Below, piece by piece: positions 42,973 to 53,824 of a DNA stretch of 64,000 nt (positions within the stretch are counted from its first letter, which is position 1; every line of letters starts with the position of its first letter). The position numbers and the translations under genes were made by a program. The notes below the pieces were generated by a model. It made no database searches, was not told where the DNA came from, and worked only from the letters and a program-made list of their open reading frames with translations. This stretch comes from Ramazzottius varieornatus (taxonomy: Eukaryota; Tardigrada; Eutardigrada; Parachela; Ramazzottiidae): positions 5,208,221 to 5,272,220 of the forward strand of contig BDGG01000003.1 in NCBI GenBank assembly GCA_001949185.1, in the 5' to 3' direction.

Positions 42973-45525
42973 TTACTGTGATAGTGAAGTTTGATCGGGT
43001 AGGTCCACTGCAGGTTGCTTTGACTGTGGCAAGATGACGTTCGAGTCGGGCTCATTAAGCCTCGGTAGTTCGAGCGGTACTTGGCTCTTCAAACTGTTAG
43101 TTGGCGGGACAGCCAGGACATTACTAAAGACAGGGGGATTAACCCTGTCATGATGCAGCATTTTCCACAGTGTCTCCTCCTCGAACCTTCGTATATCCTG
43201 GCGGGACACGGACAGTTCTTTGGTGGCTGACCAAACAGCCTGGACCGCCATACCCGCCTTCCTACTTTTCCCATCTTCTTCCTTCAGCACTGCCTTGTCT
43301 TCTCTAACGACAATATCCACCATCTCTCCATCTGCCGTCGCGGCTGGGTGTTGTTCGGTGGGAGCGTTCTTCCAAGGTGGCGCCACAAGAAGATCCGCTG
43401 CTGCCGCTTCTCGTTGGCCTTCATTGATGATATTCAAGACGATCTGGCTGTCAGCTTCAGTGAAGCCCGAAGAACGTCCACGAGCTTCGTCCGCCTTCTT
43501 CCGGTCGAATTCAGGTATCAACTCTTTCACGATGGAGGCTACTAGCGATCGTTTATTGTCGGCTTCGATGGTCGCTGTGGGCTCTTGGCTAGGTAAAGGT
43601 GTCGACTCGCCATCTGCATATAAAACTGACACTCTTGGTCAAGCGCATAAACCAAGTTTCCTAAACAGCGCTCGGCAAGCAGCCTCGACCAGATCGTTTT
43701 CCCCAGTGAAGCACCACTTCAGCCAAAATACTGACGAAAAGGTGCGCCACTAGGAAGATGATAACTTTGAGCGGCGCACGCTATCAGCCAGTATCACTGT
43801 AAACGTGCGCCACTTGGAATGACGATCTTGCCTCAGCTGACTAGTTGAGCTCCCAGATGGTTTATGGGAAGCTTTGAGTGAACGTACGATCAGTCAGCTC
43901 CTCTTTTGTGAAACAAGACGGATCCGAGGAGAGCTTTTGGCGGAAGGCCTCAAGGCAGGCCCTGGACGTCTCATCGATGACCGCCAGTGGATGGACCCGC
44001 TTCACCACGCGCAGCGCGTCCTGCAAAAAAGAACACCTTAGTTGGGTTTGGTAGTAACCCGGAAGGAACACAGCTTCAACCAAGCAAGACACAAGAATGG
44101 CTTGCAGACGTCCTCACCTCAACCTCCAGCAAGTCGTACTTGATGAGGAAGGCGACCAAAACTGCAGCCGCCATGGTATCGCCTCGTTGGCCGTACACCA
44201 GCACATTGCGCTCATCCCTCAGGTGTTCGTCTGCACAGTTCATCTTCCATTAGTGCTGAACTCAACCGGCTGATTTGCACGGAAAAACAAGCAGTGCCAA
44301 AGTCTACCGTACGAATAAAGTGACAGACGTTGTACAGTTCTTTCAAGTTGGCGGTAACAGCGCCATCGGTCATGTCCGGCTGGTTGTCAATGGAGCAGCG
44401 ATACACGTAGGCCTTTTCGTCCGGTGCAAAGCCGAACCTGCCAACAATATCTTGACGATATTGTTTTTTTTTCCATGTCAGGGAAGTAGTGCGGAGAGAC
44501 TTACGCGCCATCTCGATAAGGAGTACAGTTGACATGGGCGTCGATATCGCACAACATATGGGCCACACGGTCGGCAGCCAGGCCATCGGCTGGGCAGTAA
44601 AAGAGCTTGCCGGCCAGGTCAACCATCATCAGTGGGACATGCAAAGGCAGTACTTGCAACTTGCCCAACTCCTACAGCACTAAAGCATACTCTGTTAAAC
44701 GCCAACGACTATATAGTCAAATATTCCCCAGCGGATGTTTCTGTGAAATGACAGGCCGACGAGCGGAGCGTCACCTCAAGTGGCGCACATTGCCCTTGTA
44801 ATTGGCTGGTCGTGTGCGTCGCTTGACATAGCGATACAAGCCCGTTTCGTTAACCGGCCGCCCAGTATAGCTTCCTTACTCCGATGGTGTACGTCGCTTG
44901 GTAAGATTTGCAGTTGGGGTAATATTCGGTGAATCGTTCGAATCCTCCATTTAGCAGATAAATCCGTGACTGATTGCGGCTGCCTTTCAGTTGGCGCCAG
45001 ACGAAGCTTGCTGCTTCTGACAACGGGCCTACGAAACAAGATAAATTCTTCTGCGCCTGTTGCACAGTGAAAAGCCAACGTCTGGTCTCTGAAATGCTAT
45101 GCTCACCTGGAAGGCCAGCTGGGGAAGCATGCGATGTGCTCATATCGTATACGACGATCGTTTCCTTGTTAGTAATGTCTTCCCATCCGCCAGTCACTCG
45201 CCAACTTCCATCTGTGGCCTGTAGAGTACGATACAAGTACACACCAACGGGGTCAGGGCTCTACTGCGTAGGGGAGGAAGTCATTTCAACCAGACTTTTT
45301 GCTCACGTACCTTTACCACGCGCTTGGCCGTGGGCAGATGTCCTTCCTCGTACTCGTTCTTGGGTCGCGCATCTAGAACAAGGAGTTGATTTAACTCATC
45401 GACTTTCCAAGGATCACGACAATCTCACCCAGGATGAGCATGTAATGGGGACGGGACAGACAGACAGTACGATCCCATGTTCGATTGAGGCGGTTGTACA
45501 AGTCCGTCAATTGCATCCAGTTCAT
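42973..45525 (-). CDS. STYXL1-like rhodanese and dual-specificity pseudophosphatase
   Basis: ATG at 45525 opens MNWMQLTDLYNRLNRTWDRT and reads through RPHYMLIL, joining in phase DARPKNEYEEGHLPTAKRVV, the first half of a rhodanese domain. Later exons give NKETIVVYDMSTSHASPAGL and SRIYLLNGGFERFTEYYPNC, closing the rhodanese fold. A phosphatase-like domain follows: KLFYCPADGLAADRVAHMLC, DIDAHVNCTPYRDGA, KELYNVCHFI and NVLVYGQRGDTMAAAVLVAF. The last segment sits where active phosphatases have HCxxGxxR; here the Cys is missing, as in the human pseudophosphatase STYXL1, which also joins rhodanese and DSP-like domains. A GTACGT donor at TD/R joins in phase an extra exon (about 43616-42973) with roughly 210 polar residues (KKADEARGRSSGFTEADSQI) absent from STYXL1. 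Three introns or flanks hold hairpin-repeat copies. The role would be binding rather than catalysis. Confidence 0.75.
43664..43860. mobile_element. Paired-hairpin MITE, two hairpins (STYXL1-like intron)
   Basis: Left arm GCGCTCGGCAAGCAGCCTCG; hairpins CCAGTGAAGCACC ... GGTGCGCCACTAGG and GAGCGGCGCACG ... CGTGCGCCACTTGG; right arm GTTGAGCTCCC. Confidence 0.9.
44773..44866. mobile_element. Paired-hairpin MITE, single hairpin (STYXL1-like intron)
   Basis: TCAAGTGGCGCACA ... TGTGCGTCGCTTG, with GTTTCGTTAACCGGCCGCCC as a degraded right outer arm. Confidence 0.8.
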
Positions 45526-45663
45526 CCTCACCAACAACCAACTCCTACTCCCTCATTTGTACTCATTCTTTCATTTTCCCACAGCCATGCCTTCTCACAT
45601 TTAATCTCGCCACAAACCTAACGATACAACGTTTCCAAGGGTGACAACACACAAGATCAGAAC

Positions 45664-45875
45664 TGCCGCGACATCAAACTCGACACCATCATTCCTCCAA
45701 AAGTGGCGCACCATGTCAGCCTATAAGACTAAGAGGTACGCCACTTAGGAAAAACAGACAAGATGTTCCATATCATGTCTCCAAGTGGCGCGCGTCTGCG
45801 GCCGCTGACCCTGCAAGCGGGCGCCACTTGGGAAAAACAATCTCTTCCAGTGTGTTTGCCCAGTTTCAATTTGCG
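45664..45875. mobile_element. Paired-hairpin MITE, two hairpins
   Basis: AAAAGTGGCGCACC ... GGTACGCCACTTAGG and CCAAGTGGCGCGCG ... CGGGCGCCACTTGGG. It lies between the STYXL1-like gene and NDOR1. Confidence 0.9.
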
Positions 45876-46062
45876 CTTTCTGACAAAAACATCATTTTCC
45901 AACATTTCAGGCGAATAAAAACTAAAACATACTATGACGACGTCAAAATCATCTAAAAGGTTCATGGCTACAACGGAGGAACCGGAAGGATATCCAAATG
46001 CAAGTTAAAACTTCAACAGGGAAATGTACTAGTTTTCAAACGTCGAATCGATCTGTAGTTGC

Positions 46063-48270
46063 TCACGACCAGGTTTCAGTCTGGTATCGGCCCTCACTGA
46101 CAAGTTGCTTGATATACTCCAGGGCTTCTTCCTCTTTCATGTCGGCATGCTGGCACAGCACTGTCTTCAGCGCGGCCTCCACTTCTTTCGGCATACTGTT
46201 GGCACTTCCGGCCAGATAAAAGAAGCCCTCATCTTCCACCAAAGCCTTCACCACCACCGCACCGGCTTTCCTGATCGAATCCTGCACGTACACCTTCTCC
46301 TCCTGATCCCGCGAGAAGGCCGGTGGAAGGACAGTCAAGAAGCCTTCCCCTTGCAAGACCTTCCACTCTTCCTCAAAGTAAAAGTCCTTGGCTTTGTTAC
46401 GACAGCCGAAGAAGAGGATGGAATTGCCGATAGCCAGCGACACTCGCTCGTAAATGAAGGAGCGGAAGGGTGCCACGCCCGTACCTGGTCCCACCATGAC
46501 TACCGGCTTGTCTTTGGTCTGCTCGAACTTGATCGTGCCTTTTTTGACCCAAAGAGGCACTGGCCTACCTGGCTGCAAGGAAGCCAACCAGTTGGAACAG
46601 AGACCCTTTCTTGGACGGTGGAGCTTCGTCTTATACTCAACTACGGCCACAAGCAAGTGTAGCTCGTCTTTGTGGTACCGAGCTGAACTGGCTATGGAAA
46701 AGGCTCGAGCTTGGATTGGAGGGAAGAGGTCAAAGAAATACGGCAAGGAAATCCGTTTCGCCTGTAGAACAAAATCACAAATTCAGAAACATATTTGTGG
46801 GATTTTTTCGGGGTTTTTTGAAATTTAATGTGGCCAATTTTCGAATTTAAATCTTTTAGAATTTTGGTCATATACATATATGCTTCGGTTTACAATTTCG
46901 ATTTTTTTTCAAATTTTACTTTTACTATGATGTTTATTTTCTTCACCGTGTCGGAGAAGTCTTGCAGAATTTCCAGAGCGTTCCTTCTGGGACGGAAGCA
47001 GTAGTCAAAGAGGTCGTTTGCTCCAGCGGCTGAAGCAAATTCCGTCAGTCGTTCCTTTTCTCTTTCATCTTGAGCAATCTGAGTCAAAAGCTCGAAGAAA
47101 GACTTTCGGGGGACGCCTTGAAAGTCCCAGTAGTTGGTGGCGGCTTCCCGTATCGTGCAGGGGTTGGATAACCTACAGTGCGGAGGTAGAGAGAAGTCCT
47201 CGTCGTTTATGGACAGAGAAATGAGCTGGTCACCGTCCAGTTCTAAGAATGTCAGCAGTTCGTAGACGGCTTCCGGTAGATTCTTCGGGAAAACGTTGAC
47301 AGTGTCACCAGGAGCGTAGCTCATCCCAGAGGAGGCCAAGTCGAACTTCATGAAGCGGACGTTCTGGAAATGGTCCTCTGCCGTGGCTCTTTTATTACTA
47401 ATCAGTGTCGCTATAAGTAAAAAACAGTCGGTTTTTATAACCCTGAGCCAATACAGAACTAAAAAGCCGAATATAATAACGCTCGTAAAACCATGTCAAA
47501 CTCGCGCATGACGTCACTGCGAAACCGCCTATCGGCATTAGGTCATGATTACGTCACGCACCAACTGCACGACCAATTTGACAGTTCACATTATCTAACA
47601 TCACATCACACATAACATAACACAACATAACATGCGTTTTACCCTGAAATGGATGGTCAGCGTCGTACAGTCCACTCTTTCTGGGCATCTGCTTCTCTGA
47701 CCACGACTTGTTTTCTACAGGTTTCTCAGAAAGGAAGTGAACGTTGAACGAAGGCTGGATCGTCTCGTCTTGAAGGGAAAACTCTTGGCCAGGAGGTAAG
47801 GGGAATTTCTCCATGAGAGTGTCCATCAGCTGAGCGATCCATGGATCAGCCACAAAGTCGATGCCGTGATCGTGCGACTCGTCTGCCAAGCCAATCTTGA
47901 CGAAAGGTCTGGCTCCAAGCTTCCTCAGACGTCGGTCGAGCCTGATGGCTGTAATGTTAAAGTTTTGGTAAGAGGAATCGCCGATACCGAGGACGGCGAA
48001 TTGGACGTCGTCAAGGACGGCAGGCAGATCACGGCGCCGTAGCGCCCTCCAGAAGGTCTTCATGTTGTCCGGCTCGTCTCCTTGTCCTGTCACGGAGCAG
48101 ACAAAGACGACGAGAGGGGTGGAGGCTAGCCGGTGGATGGGGAAGTCGTTCATGGCCAGGAGTGAGGTGGAGAAGTGGCGCAGTTTGCCTTGCTTGCGAA
48201 TCCTCTTGGCCAAGTCCATCGCCGTGCCCGTCTGGCTCCCGTACAGTATCACAAGCTGTCTGTCCATCAT
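46063..48270 (-). CDS. NDOR1: NADPH-dependent diflavin oxidoreductase 1
   Basis: NDOR1 passes electrons from NADPH through FAD and FMN to anamorsin (CIAPIN1) in cytosolic iron-sulfur assembly. Start MMDRQLVILYGSQTGTAMDL at 48270 shows the FMN-binding T/S-x-T-G-T loop. VVFVCSVTGQGDEPDNMKTF and FAVLGIGDSSYQNFN complete the flavodoxin fold. Exon 1 ends at HPFQG. The next exon (ATLISNKRATAEDHFQNVRF, SYAPGDTVNVFPKN) starts the FAD domain with its connecting helices. The last exon carries the FAD motif RAFSIASS, the NADPH site GPGTGVAPFRSFIYER, ILFFGCRNKAKDFYFEEEW, VYVQDSIRK and YLAGSANSMPKEVEAAL, ending RYQTETWS at 46063. Order and length match the family. The intron at about 46763-46903 is AT-rich. 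All cofactor motifs are present. Confidence 0.96.
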
Positions 48271-48627
48271 TCTTCTCCTGATACTTTACTTTCTATAGCA
48301 CGTTGAACAACGCTGATCAGATAGAGATCGGGCGCAAGTCGAGACGCTAGTGAGCTCGACGACGACGAAATTTCAGTTTCGAAATCGAGATTCGAGAATC
48401 GAGAACAGTTTGCTGAAACTCAATCAAACTTAGTATTCAATCAATTGACAGCTTGCGAACAGCTGATTACGGTTACGGTACGTCGGCGGTACGAGTAGGG
48501 ATTCCCTACGCTTTTCCCCCCGAGCCCCTGCAATCAAGTAGGGAAAATAAAACGAGCGGTCTTTTGCTTGGTCCGCGTTTGTTGATTGATTCACTGATTG
48601 TGAAGAAGCGCAAGAGATGAAATGAAA

Positions 48628-48735
48628 CGTGGGCAATGAACTGAACCAAACTGTTTAGCCAACTGACGCACATGTCCAGCCAATAACAATGCAAACGTGC
48701 GCCACTTGAAATGGCGATCTGATATTGATACAACT
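48628..48735. mobile_element. Paired-hairpin MITE, single hairpin
   Basis: CAACTGACGCACAT ... ACGTGCGCCACTTG, with a GGGCAATGAACTGAACC left arm. It lies upstream of NDOR1. Confidence 0.8.
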
Positions 48736-48835
48736 CATATGCTCCTTTGCTTTTACGCCTTTCCCGACTTTCTCAGAAACAGTCGAACTTTATGAAGTGC
48801 ATTCACGACATGGTCCATTCCGCAATGTAGTCTAG

Positions 48836-49703
48836 GTGTTTGCTATTTTCAGAGTTGCTGCAATGCTAACTTTCAAGCCGTCCATCTTGAAAAATAGCTC
48901 TGTCGCTGGTAAGCCGTCCTGGGCAGGTACGATCCTGGGAATCCGTATGGAGACTTGCAGTCAATTTCTGCCTTTTGCAGGTCTTGCCATATCTGACGCC
49001 ATCATTCAGGTCAGGGCTTTTGGTGGAATCAAGGGATTTGTCTAACTTTCGAGCGGTGAGGAACGTTTTGACGGGTTGCTACAAAGACTGGTGGTGCAAT
49101 GCCAATTCACCTGGTTTGCTACGACGATGGGTCGCACAGTACCTGACATGGATGCCTTGAGACGCTACATCAAGAAAGGACAGAAGCGCTTCTTCTTCAT
49201 CGGGCCGAATGCACCAACCTTCGAGGAGATCGCATTGGATATCGACCAGGTAGCCGAAAGAGCTGGCTCGTAGAAGCGGCTACATGAGAAAGAAGGTTCT
49301 CTGGTGGCCCAACCACCGACGGCACGAACTGCTGGTCATTTGATTGGCTAACGCTGGGGAGCCAATAACATAATTTATCGTCAGGGTATTGTGCATGGAC
49401 AATAAGCAAGGCTTTCTTGCAGGCCATCATCACGACTCCTCTGCGCAGGCTCTGCTGGCCGAGAAGTGGAATTTGGACAAATACTATGTCCACGATGGTC
49501 AGAAGTGGATGAGTACACGAGACTTTGTCATAGTCGAGAATGGGAGAATCTGGACGAAGACTGGGATAGTTCTATCAATAGCTCGAACAGGGAAGTCTGA
49601 GAGCGAAGCGGATAGTAATTCAGACGAGCTGGAAACCTCCGAAGAACCGGCAACGACCGTCGCCAGCACGCCCGACGGGATTCGCAGTCCCAAGTTCACG
49701 TGA
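48836..49703 (+). CDS. Unrecognised protein, copy 1 of a two-copy family
   Basis: Plus-strand exons look coding. VVQCQFTWFATTMGRTVPDM runs into DALRRYIKKGQKRFFFIGPN and APTFEEIALDIDQ, then a GTAGCC donor at about 49250. The next exon starts at one of three nearby acceptors (49389-49448) and reads ALLAEKWNLDKYYVHDGQKW, MSTRDFVIVENGRIWTKTG, then a Ser/Glu-rich tail (SESEADSNSDELETSEE) ending SPKFT and TGA at 49703. A possible earlier exon begins near 48865 (MLTFKPSILKNSSVAGKPSW). The protein resembles nothing I know. Its closest relative is the broken copy 1.1 kb downstream, which supports it being a real gene. Start codon and exon count are not settled. Confidence 0.5.
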
Positions 49704-49807
49704 GGGGGGAAGGACAAAGGCTTTTGGAAGCTGATCAGTCATTGCAACCTGTGTTAGTGCCGTTTTGTAAAATTCGAAAGTTTCCTGAGTTAGACGGAAG
49801 CGGCGGA

Positions 49808-49985
49808 ACAAGATTGGCTTTCCAAGTGACGCACGCTGTCAGCTTATAACACCAAAAGGGTGCGCCACTCGTGAAAGCAACTGAACTCGACGGTTTTACC
49901 CAGTAGCGCACGCTTATAGCCTTTGCCACTGACAAGGTGCGCAATTTGGGGAAACAGTCTGCTCGAGTGTGTTTGTCGAGCTCGC
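49808..49985. mobile_element. Paired-hairpin MITE, two hairpins
   Basis: CCAAGTGACGCACG ... GGTGCGCCACTCG and CAGTAGCGCACG ... GGTGCGCAATTTGG; right arm GTGTTTGTCGAGCTCGC. It separates the two copies of the unrecognised gene. Confidence 0.85.
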
Positions 49986-50279
49986 GGATCACTGAGATCA
50001 CGACGGTCATTTTCCCTTTTCTGTTTCTCAAGGCTAGCCGAGAAAAAGACGATTGTGGATGATACCTTGGGTAAGAAGAAGGTTGGATGCTTGGTCAAAC
50101 TGTGGCTAACTATGAATGAAGAATGGTTCGAAGGAGGCTCCATCAAGGACTAGTAGGTGCATAGATCGTATTCGACCATAGTTGACATCGAATGGTGGCA
50201 CATGATACATACTGTAGCAATATTTTCCTATTGTAGTTGTGCAATTCTGCGGACGTTGTGCATAATTAAGGCAAATACG

Positions 50280-50740
50280 TGGGACGAGGCCAAGCTGTCT
50301 GCTTTGAGGAGGGTTGCGGAGTTGTTAGCTAGAGTCCGACTGGCTGGGAACGATGTGTAGAAGGGGAGAAAGCACAGAAAATTCTACCTGGTCGGTCCGA
50401 ACGCACCAACGTGCCACCAGACTTGGCTGGACATGAATGGATAGCCCAGCTGTGCAACGAACTGACTAACGGTATCGAAGGACCGACGGGAAACGGAGGA
50501 GAGGTTGACCGAGTGGGCACCTTCTCCTCGGAAAATGATTGGAGGTAAACATGCATTCTTTTCGCAGTGAGGACAGCGGAATCTGGGCTTGGATGCCTAC
50601 AAGTATATGGAAGAGGGCAGCACGTTGCGCCCAATGCACAAGTACTTTACTGTTCATTGTGAAAAATTACCGAAGCCTCTTGAATTGCTATTCCGGACTG
50701 TTTTGTTCTGTAATAAGGTTCTAGTGAGTATAGGGCGTGT
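50280..50740 (+). pseudogene. Broken second copy of the gene at 48.8-49.7 kb
   Basis: Two blocks mirror copy 1 in order. KGRKHRKFYLVGPNAPTCHQ and TWLDMN (about 50361-50438) correspond to KKGQKRFFFIGPNAPTFEE. NLGLDAYKYMEEGSTLRPMH and KYFTVHCEKLP (from about 50582) correspond to NLDKYYVHDGQKWMSTRDF. The first block has a TAG just before it in frame and a TAG just after, and no donor is convincing. Similarity is at protein level only, so the duplication is old. Confidence 0.5.
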
Positions 50741-51849
50741 CCGTAGATATTAATAAAATGACTGCCAGTGCGCTGTCTGCATCTGAAGGTGGCCTGTGCC
50801 GCAGGAAGGCGCTAAGGTGCGCGTCATCTCTTCTGACAGTCAGCTTGGGCGTCCAGCCATGTTGGCCGATGGTCATCTTTACCCTGGCGGAAGGGATGGG
50901 CTTTAGCCCAAAGTATCAAATTATCTAGGCGAGATATCAATCACATTACACAACATCGTTCGATATGATTAGAGCAAGGGGAAAAAGGATGAAGGCGACC
51001 AACTCGATCACCCGATAATGACACGAAGCACAAGACGAAACGGACACCTATCACTTTGATCGCAATGTCCATTCTAACGCTTGATTTGTGGAGTGTTGCC
51101 GGATATCGAACTGTGAATGCGGGCCTTGTCCTTCGCCTTACGTTCAGCTGTTCGAAGGTCGGCAAAAGGCGCCACCAACCCTCGATCACTTCGGATAACG
51201 GGAAAAGAATGCCGACGACGACTGCGGTTCACCGAGCATATGACATACTATACCTTCACCGCAAGGGACTCCAAAGTACGAATATGACATTGTGTCCTTT
51301 TTATCTCAAACTAAATTTCAATGGCTCCATTTTATCTAGGGGAGATTTGTCGGCTTGCTTTCTGTAATTCAAAAGGTCATTGCTTCTTCGTTTACCCAAG
51401 ACAAGACAACGTTAATATTTAGTTATCCGGGTCGAGTTCAATTGCCCATGACGATGTGGAGTCGGATGAATTCATGGCGTTGATCAAAACTGTGTCTTCA
51501 TCAAGGCCCTAGAAATAGCAACTGTGAGTCCATTGCGGACCGAAACGGAGATGTGACGAATGAAGGCAGCTCGCCAGTTATATGTGACATGAACGACCAT
51601 CGTTCGAAACTACAATTGAATACTGTCAGAAGTTTAATGGAGCACAAAATATGGCAGCCGCATTTGGCAGCGCGTTGGCGGAAATAAATTACCCGCTCTT
51701 AATTACCACACCATTCCCTTATCATTGACGATGATGGCGCTGCTTGTCTTCTTACGTAAGACTTACAGCAAAATGCAACTTTTACTCCTTTCTCCCTGGC
51801 CAAGGTTCTGCCCTTTCCTACAGAATCTGGTGTTTGTATATGTCAGAGG

Positions 51850-51920
51850 CGGCAAACGGTGCGGGCAAGACGTTTTCCTTGGTATTAGGCGCAAGAGTGC
51901 GCCACTTGTAATGGCCATCA
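51850..51920. mobile_element. Hairpin-MITE remnant
   Basis: GGCAAACGGTGCGGGCAAGA is followed by GTTTTCCTTGG and a lone right arm AGAGTGCGCCACTTG. The left arm of the hairpin is gone. Confidence 0.55.
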
Positions 51921-52899
51921 TGCACCTTCATTCCCCGACCTCCCAGTTACTGTACTTTAGAATATTTTGTTGAATCGTCGGATTTTTACAACACGAATGT
52001 CTTCAGTTTTCCCCAGTTGGCCAGATGATGAGTGGGGTACTGGACGGAAATAGAGGGCAACAGGAGTGACGTCGTCCCTGTCACAGTTATTACAAATTGA
52101 GCAGGCGCGACTGGGACTAGTAGCGCTAGCACAACTGGTACGCTGCTAATTTTCTCACCAAAATAGCCCGGCTAAATTTATCTGCGATGTCGCCGTTGGA
52201 CCTCCGTTCGAACTTCGCCATGTGGCGCATGCACGCGCTCGTTGCTGGCTTATCGTGGAATGTTTGTAGGCTTTCAGACAGCATTGTACGCCCTGTGTCT
52301 ACGAAGATTCTTCAAGACAGCAACGGAGAAAATATATGCCTGTTGCTGCCAAAAGATTCATATGACCTAGATAAAGTTATGTAATCGTAATTGATAGTTT
52401 GGCGACGTCGTATGCGCGTCGACGACGGGTTGCCCGAACTGTCAAAGTATCCACCCTCGCTATATTCTCGCCTTCGCAGTCTCGGTCGCAACTCCATCGC
52501 CACATGGTACTCGCTCCAAGCCTTTGTCTATCTTTCCGATAATGGATTGGCCGACAACGGTGCGCCGTCCTTGGAAATGTATCCGAAAGTTCATGAGAAA
52601 AACCCGACCGTGAAAACAGAACCCAAACATGACCGAGCAGAACTTGAACCATCAAGCAGCAACTAAGCCTTAAGTCTCCACAGGAACAGTCCACACCCTT
52701 TTCCAGTGTCCACATATCAAGCTTCTTCTGTTTCCCGAAAAGAAACTACAACCTACTGAAGATACGCAATATTGAAGGCAAACTCCACACCTGGAAAATC
52801 GCCTGATCGATTCTCCAGGCCCTGTAGTGTACTCGACGCGCACCCTGATGGTGGAGAATGGTGGAGGATAATAGGCAAGAGGCGGACAGATGATTCGAG

Positions 52900-53000
52900 G
52901 CAGAACGTTGTCCCGACGTGGCGCACTCTTCCAGCCTATAACACTGGAAACGTGCGCCACGTCGGGAGAATAGTCTGCTTCAGTTCATTTGCCGACATCC
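52900..53000. mobile_element. Paired-hairpin MITE, single hairpin with compensated arms
   Basis: CCCGACGTGGCGCAC pairs perfectly with GTGCGCCACGTCGGG, differing from the usual CAAGTGG/CCACTTG in both arms. The inner stem CTTCCAG/CTGGAAAC is also intact. Right arm is CATTTGCCGACATCC. Confidence 0.92.
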
Positions 53001-53615
53001 TTGCCACTGACGTCAGGCTGTAGGCCATTGACTAATTCGTTTGGCCGGAGCTTGGAAAGACATCTTCCAGCTCGTGGTACGCGAAGAGTTCAGATGGAAC
53101 CAGGAAGAGCTTTTGCTTTGCTGACCACCGGTCAACAGGTCTGTCGGACAGTTGTGTTGATGCTGACTCGAGTACGAGATAACAGCATTCGACTTTGCCA
53201 TTTTATTTTTAGGTTTCTTTGATTAGCCTGTTTGCGACAAAGTGGCAAGGTTTTATCGGCGAAAGCTTCTTTGTCAATAGACAAGCGCGATACGCTGCAG
53301 ATATGGCTAAAGTGATCATTACACACTGGCCGCATATTTACAAATTTCTATGACTGCGGTCTGGCCTTGTTCCGACGATTGTGCTAAGGGCCTACTAAGT
53401 GATGGAAATGGCGCCGTAAAATGGGACAATATCAACACGGACGTGTTTAAAAAATCTTAAATGCATCTTTAACTTGCGAAAACATTGGGAGTGCTTGCTT
53501 GATTACGATGGGAACTACGATAAACCCGGCTGTTTGTACTCTGCCTCAGTTTGGTCCTCTTATTTAGGTCCGCACTACAAAGTCTGCGACCTTCACCATA
53601 AAAATTGCTGTAAAT

Positions 53616-53824
53616 GAAAGCGCGGCACACGAATCCAAGCAGATCGTTTTCCTAAGTGGCGCACCTTCCTAGCTAGTATCACTGAAACTGTACACCACTT
53701 AGGACAACAATCGGACGTCGACAAGATTGTCCCTCCAAGTAGCGCACTTTTCTGGCCAATCATACCGTAAAGGTGCGCCACTTGGGAAAATGAGTTCCCG
53801 TCCGGATTCTGTGCCAAGCTTTCG
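53616..53824. mobile_element. Paired-hairpin MITE, two hairpins
   Basis: TCCTAAGTGGCGCACC ... TGTACACCACTTAGGA (paired change in both arms) and CCAAGTAGCGCAC ... GGTGCGCCACTTGGG. Confidence 0.9.

Larger units (their letters stand above)
50740..53615. other. Mostly non-coding stretch with weak coding-like pieces
   Basis: Pieces such as AGAWKDIFQLVVREEFRWNQ (plus, near 53045) and FATKWQGFIGESFFVNRQ (plus, near 53230) read like protein but are broken by stops. A minus-strand frame at 51189-50941 is also ambiguous. No gene is supported. Confidence 0.35.
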
